A stretch of DNA of 6,500 nt from Elusimicrobiota bacterium. Lineage in GTDB: Bacteria; Elusimicrobiota; Elusimicrobia; Elusimicrobiales; UBA9959. Position numbers and translations under genes: made by a program. The stretch lies in contig DNQL01000126.1 in the NCBI GenBank assembly GCA_003500765.1, positions 1 to 6,500 of the forward strand, given 5' to 3'. Under the pieces are notes generated by a model. The model saw only the letters and a program-made list of their open reading frames with translations, ran no database searches and was not told the origin of the DNA. Shown here one piece after another: positions 6,068 to 6,500 of the stretch; the stretch's first letter is position 1, and each line of letters opens with the position of its first letter.

Positions 6068-6500
6068 GTGCCGTCCCGCCTGGGCCTTTCGGTGGCCGGC
6101 CTGGACTTCAATTTCTCTTTTGTTTCCCGCTCTTTCGCCGGGGCCATGGCCCGGCGCTATTCCTCTTTCCGCTCCGGCCGCGCCGCCCCGCCTTTCGAGG
6201 TTATGACCGGCGGACCGGCCCGCCCGCCTTTCAGCCCGCGCGTCATCCACGGCCCCGTCATAAGGGGCAGGCGCGGGGATTTCGATTTCAGTTTCGACGC
6301 GGTCTCCGGGCGCGGCCGGGCCGCGGTCTCGCCCCGCGCGCAGAGCTTCGATTCTTTCCTGAGGACCCTCTGTTCGGCCGTTCTCAATGAAAGCGACGGG
6401 GCGGTGGTCCATGCCTGCGGCCTGGCGATAGGGGGGCGGGCCCATGTCTTTATCGGCCGCTCCGGGGCCCTTTTTAGGCTTGTATCCCATACCTTGATTA
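6068..6500 (+). CDS. HPr-kinase-like (HprK-related) protein, N-terminal part, cut by window end
   Basis: An open frame runs from a GTG at 6068, 4 bases after the previous stop, to the window end (144 codons visible). GGAG at 6054-6057 lies 10 bases upstream. The first 90 residues are Phe- and Arg-rich and not clearly recognisable, but residues about 94-134 follow the start of the HprK-related kinase domain: a helix FDSFLRTLCSAVL, then GAVVHACGLAIGGRAHVFIGRSGA, matching the family's pattern of a His-Ala-x-G strand and the G-x-S-G-A opening of the P-loop. The expected G-K-S/T of Walker A is replaced by L-F-R (135-137). Neither other forward frame restores it, so a simple frameshift does not explain this. 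HprK-related kinases occur beside PqqD-like and envelope biosynthesis genes in several lineages; the substrate is generally unknown. It may be an ATP-non-binding relative. A later in-frame ATG (6146) is possible but would remove the early part of the domain. Confidence 0.6.
   Translation, partial: MPSRLGLSVAGLDFNFSFVSRSFAGAMARRYSSFRSGRAAPPFEVMTGGPARPPFSPRVIHGPVIRGRRGDFDFSFDAVSGRGRAAVSPRAQSFDSFLRTLCSAVLNESDGAVVHACGLAIGGRAHVFIGRSGALFRLVSHTLI

Noticed and set aside
6044..6490. Minus-strand open frame opposite the right-edge gene
   Set aside because: The plus-strand frame from 6068 gives a product with an HprK-like segment and good gene spacing. The antisense product is Ala/Gly/Arg-rich with no motif.

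Overview
This is a GC-rich, gene-dense stretch with every gene on the + strand and almost no intergenic space. It carries six genes, the first and last cut by the window edges. Left to right: the C-terminal part of a membrane-bound family 2 glycosyltransferase; a small exported helical protein with LTxxQ-like (Spy/CpxP-type) motifs and a Lys/Ala/Pro-rich tail; three prepilin-like proteins in the order PilV-like, PilW/PulJ-like, PilX-like; and the start of an HPr-kinase-like (HprK-related) protein. No RNA gene, insertion sequence, CRISPR array or convincing terminator was seen.

The three central genes form a minor-pilin module. The first two carry textbook type III (prepilin) signals, each with a 14-residue leader ending in Gly and a Glu at +5 of the mature protein. 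The third has a PilX-type N-terminus (a hydrophobic helix followed by an AEAG motif). They are tightly coupled: the first two overlap by 7 bases and the next gap is 10 bases. The order matches the classical pilV-pilW-pilX series of type IV pilus operons, where the products form the priming and tip complex. Neither a fimT-like gene nor a PilY1-type adhesin is present in the window.

The most unusual gene is the PilV-like one. At 837 residues it is several times longer than an ordinary minor pilin. Behind the pilin helix it carries a beta-sandwich domain of the carboxypeptidase-regulatory type, a probable lamin-tail-like domain (LTD), and four more beta-sandwich modules. The PilX-like protein has a calcium-loop-like motif in a Cys-rich region near its C-terminus. 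One reading, which is inference, is that adhesive and calcium-dependent functions usually supplied by PilY1 are built into the minor pilins here.

The organism is a diderm bacterium with a type IV pilus or related secretion pseudopilus. The GC-rich sequence uses ATA (Ile) and AGG (Arg) freely, which is not typical of high-GC Proteobacteria. A lineage such as Elusimicrobiota or another environmental diderm phylum would fit, but this is a guess from style and not a placement.
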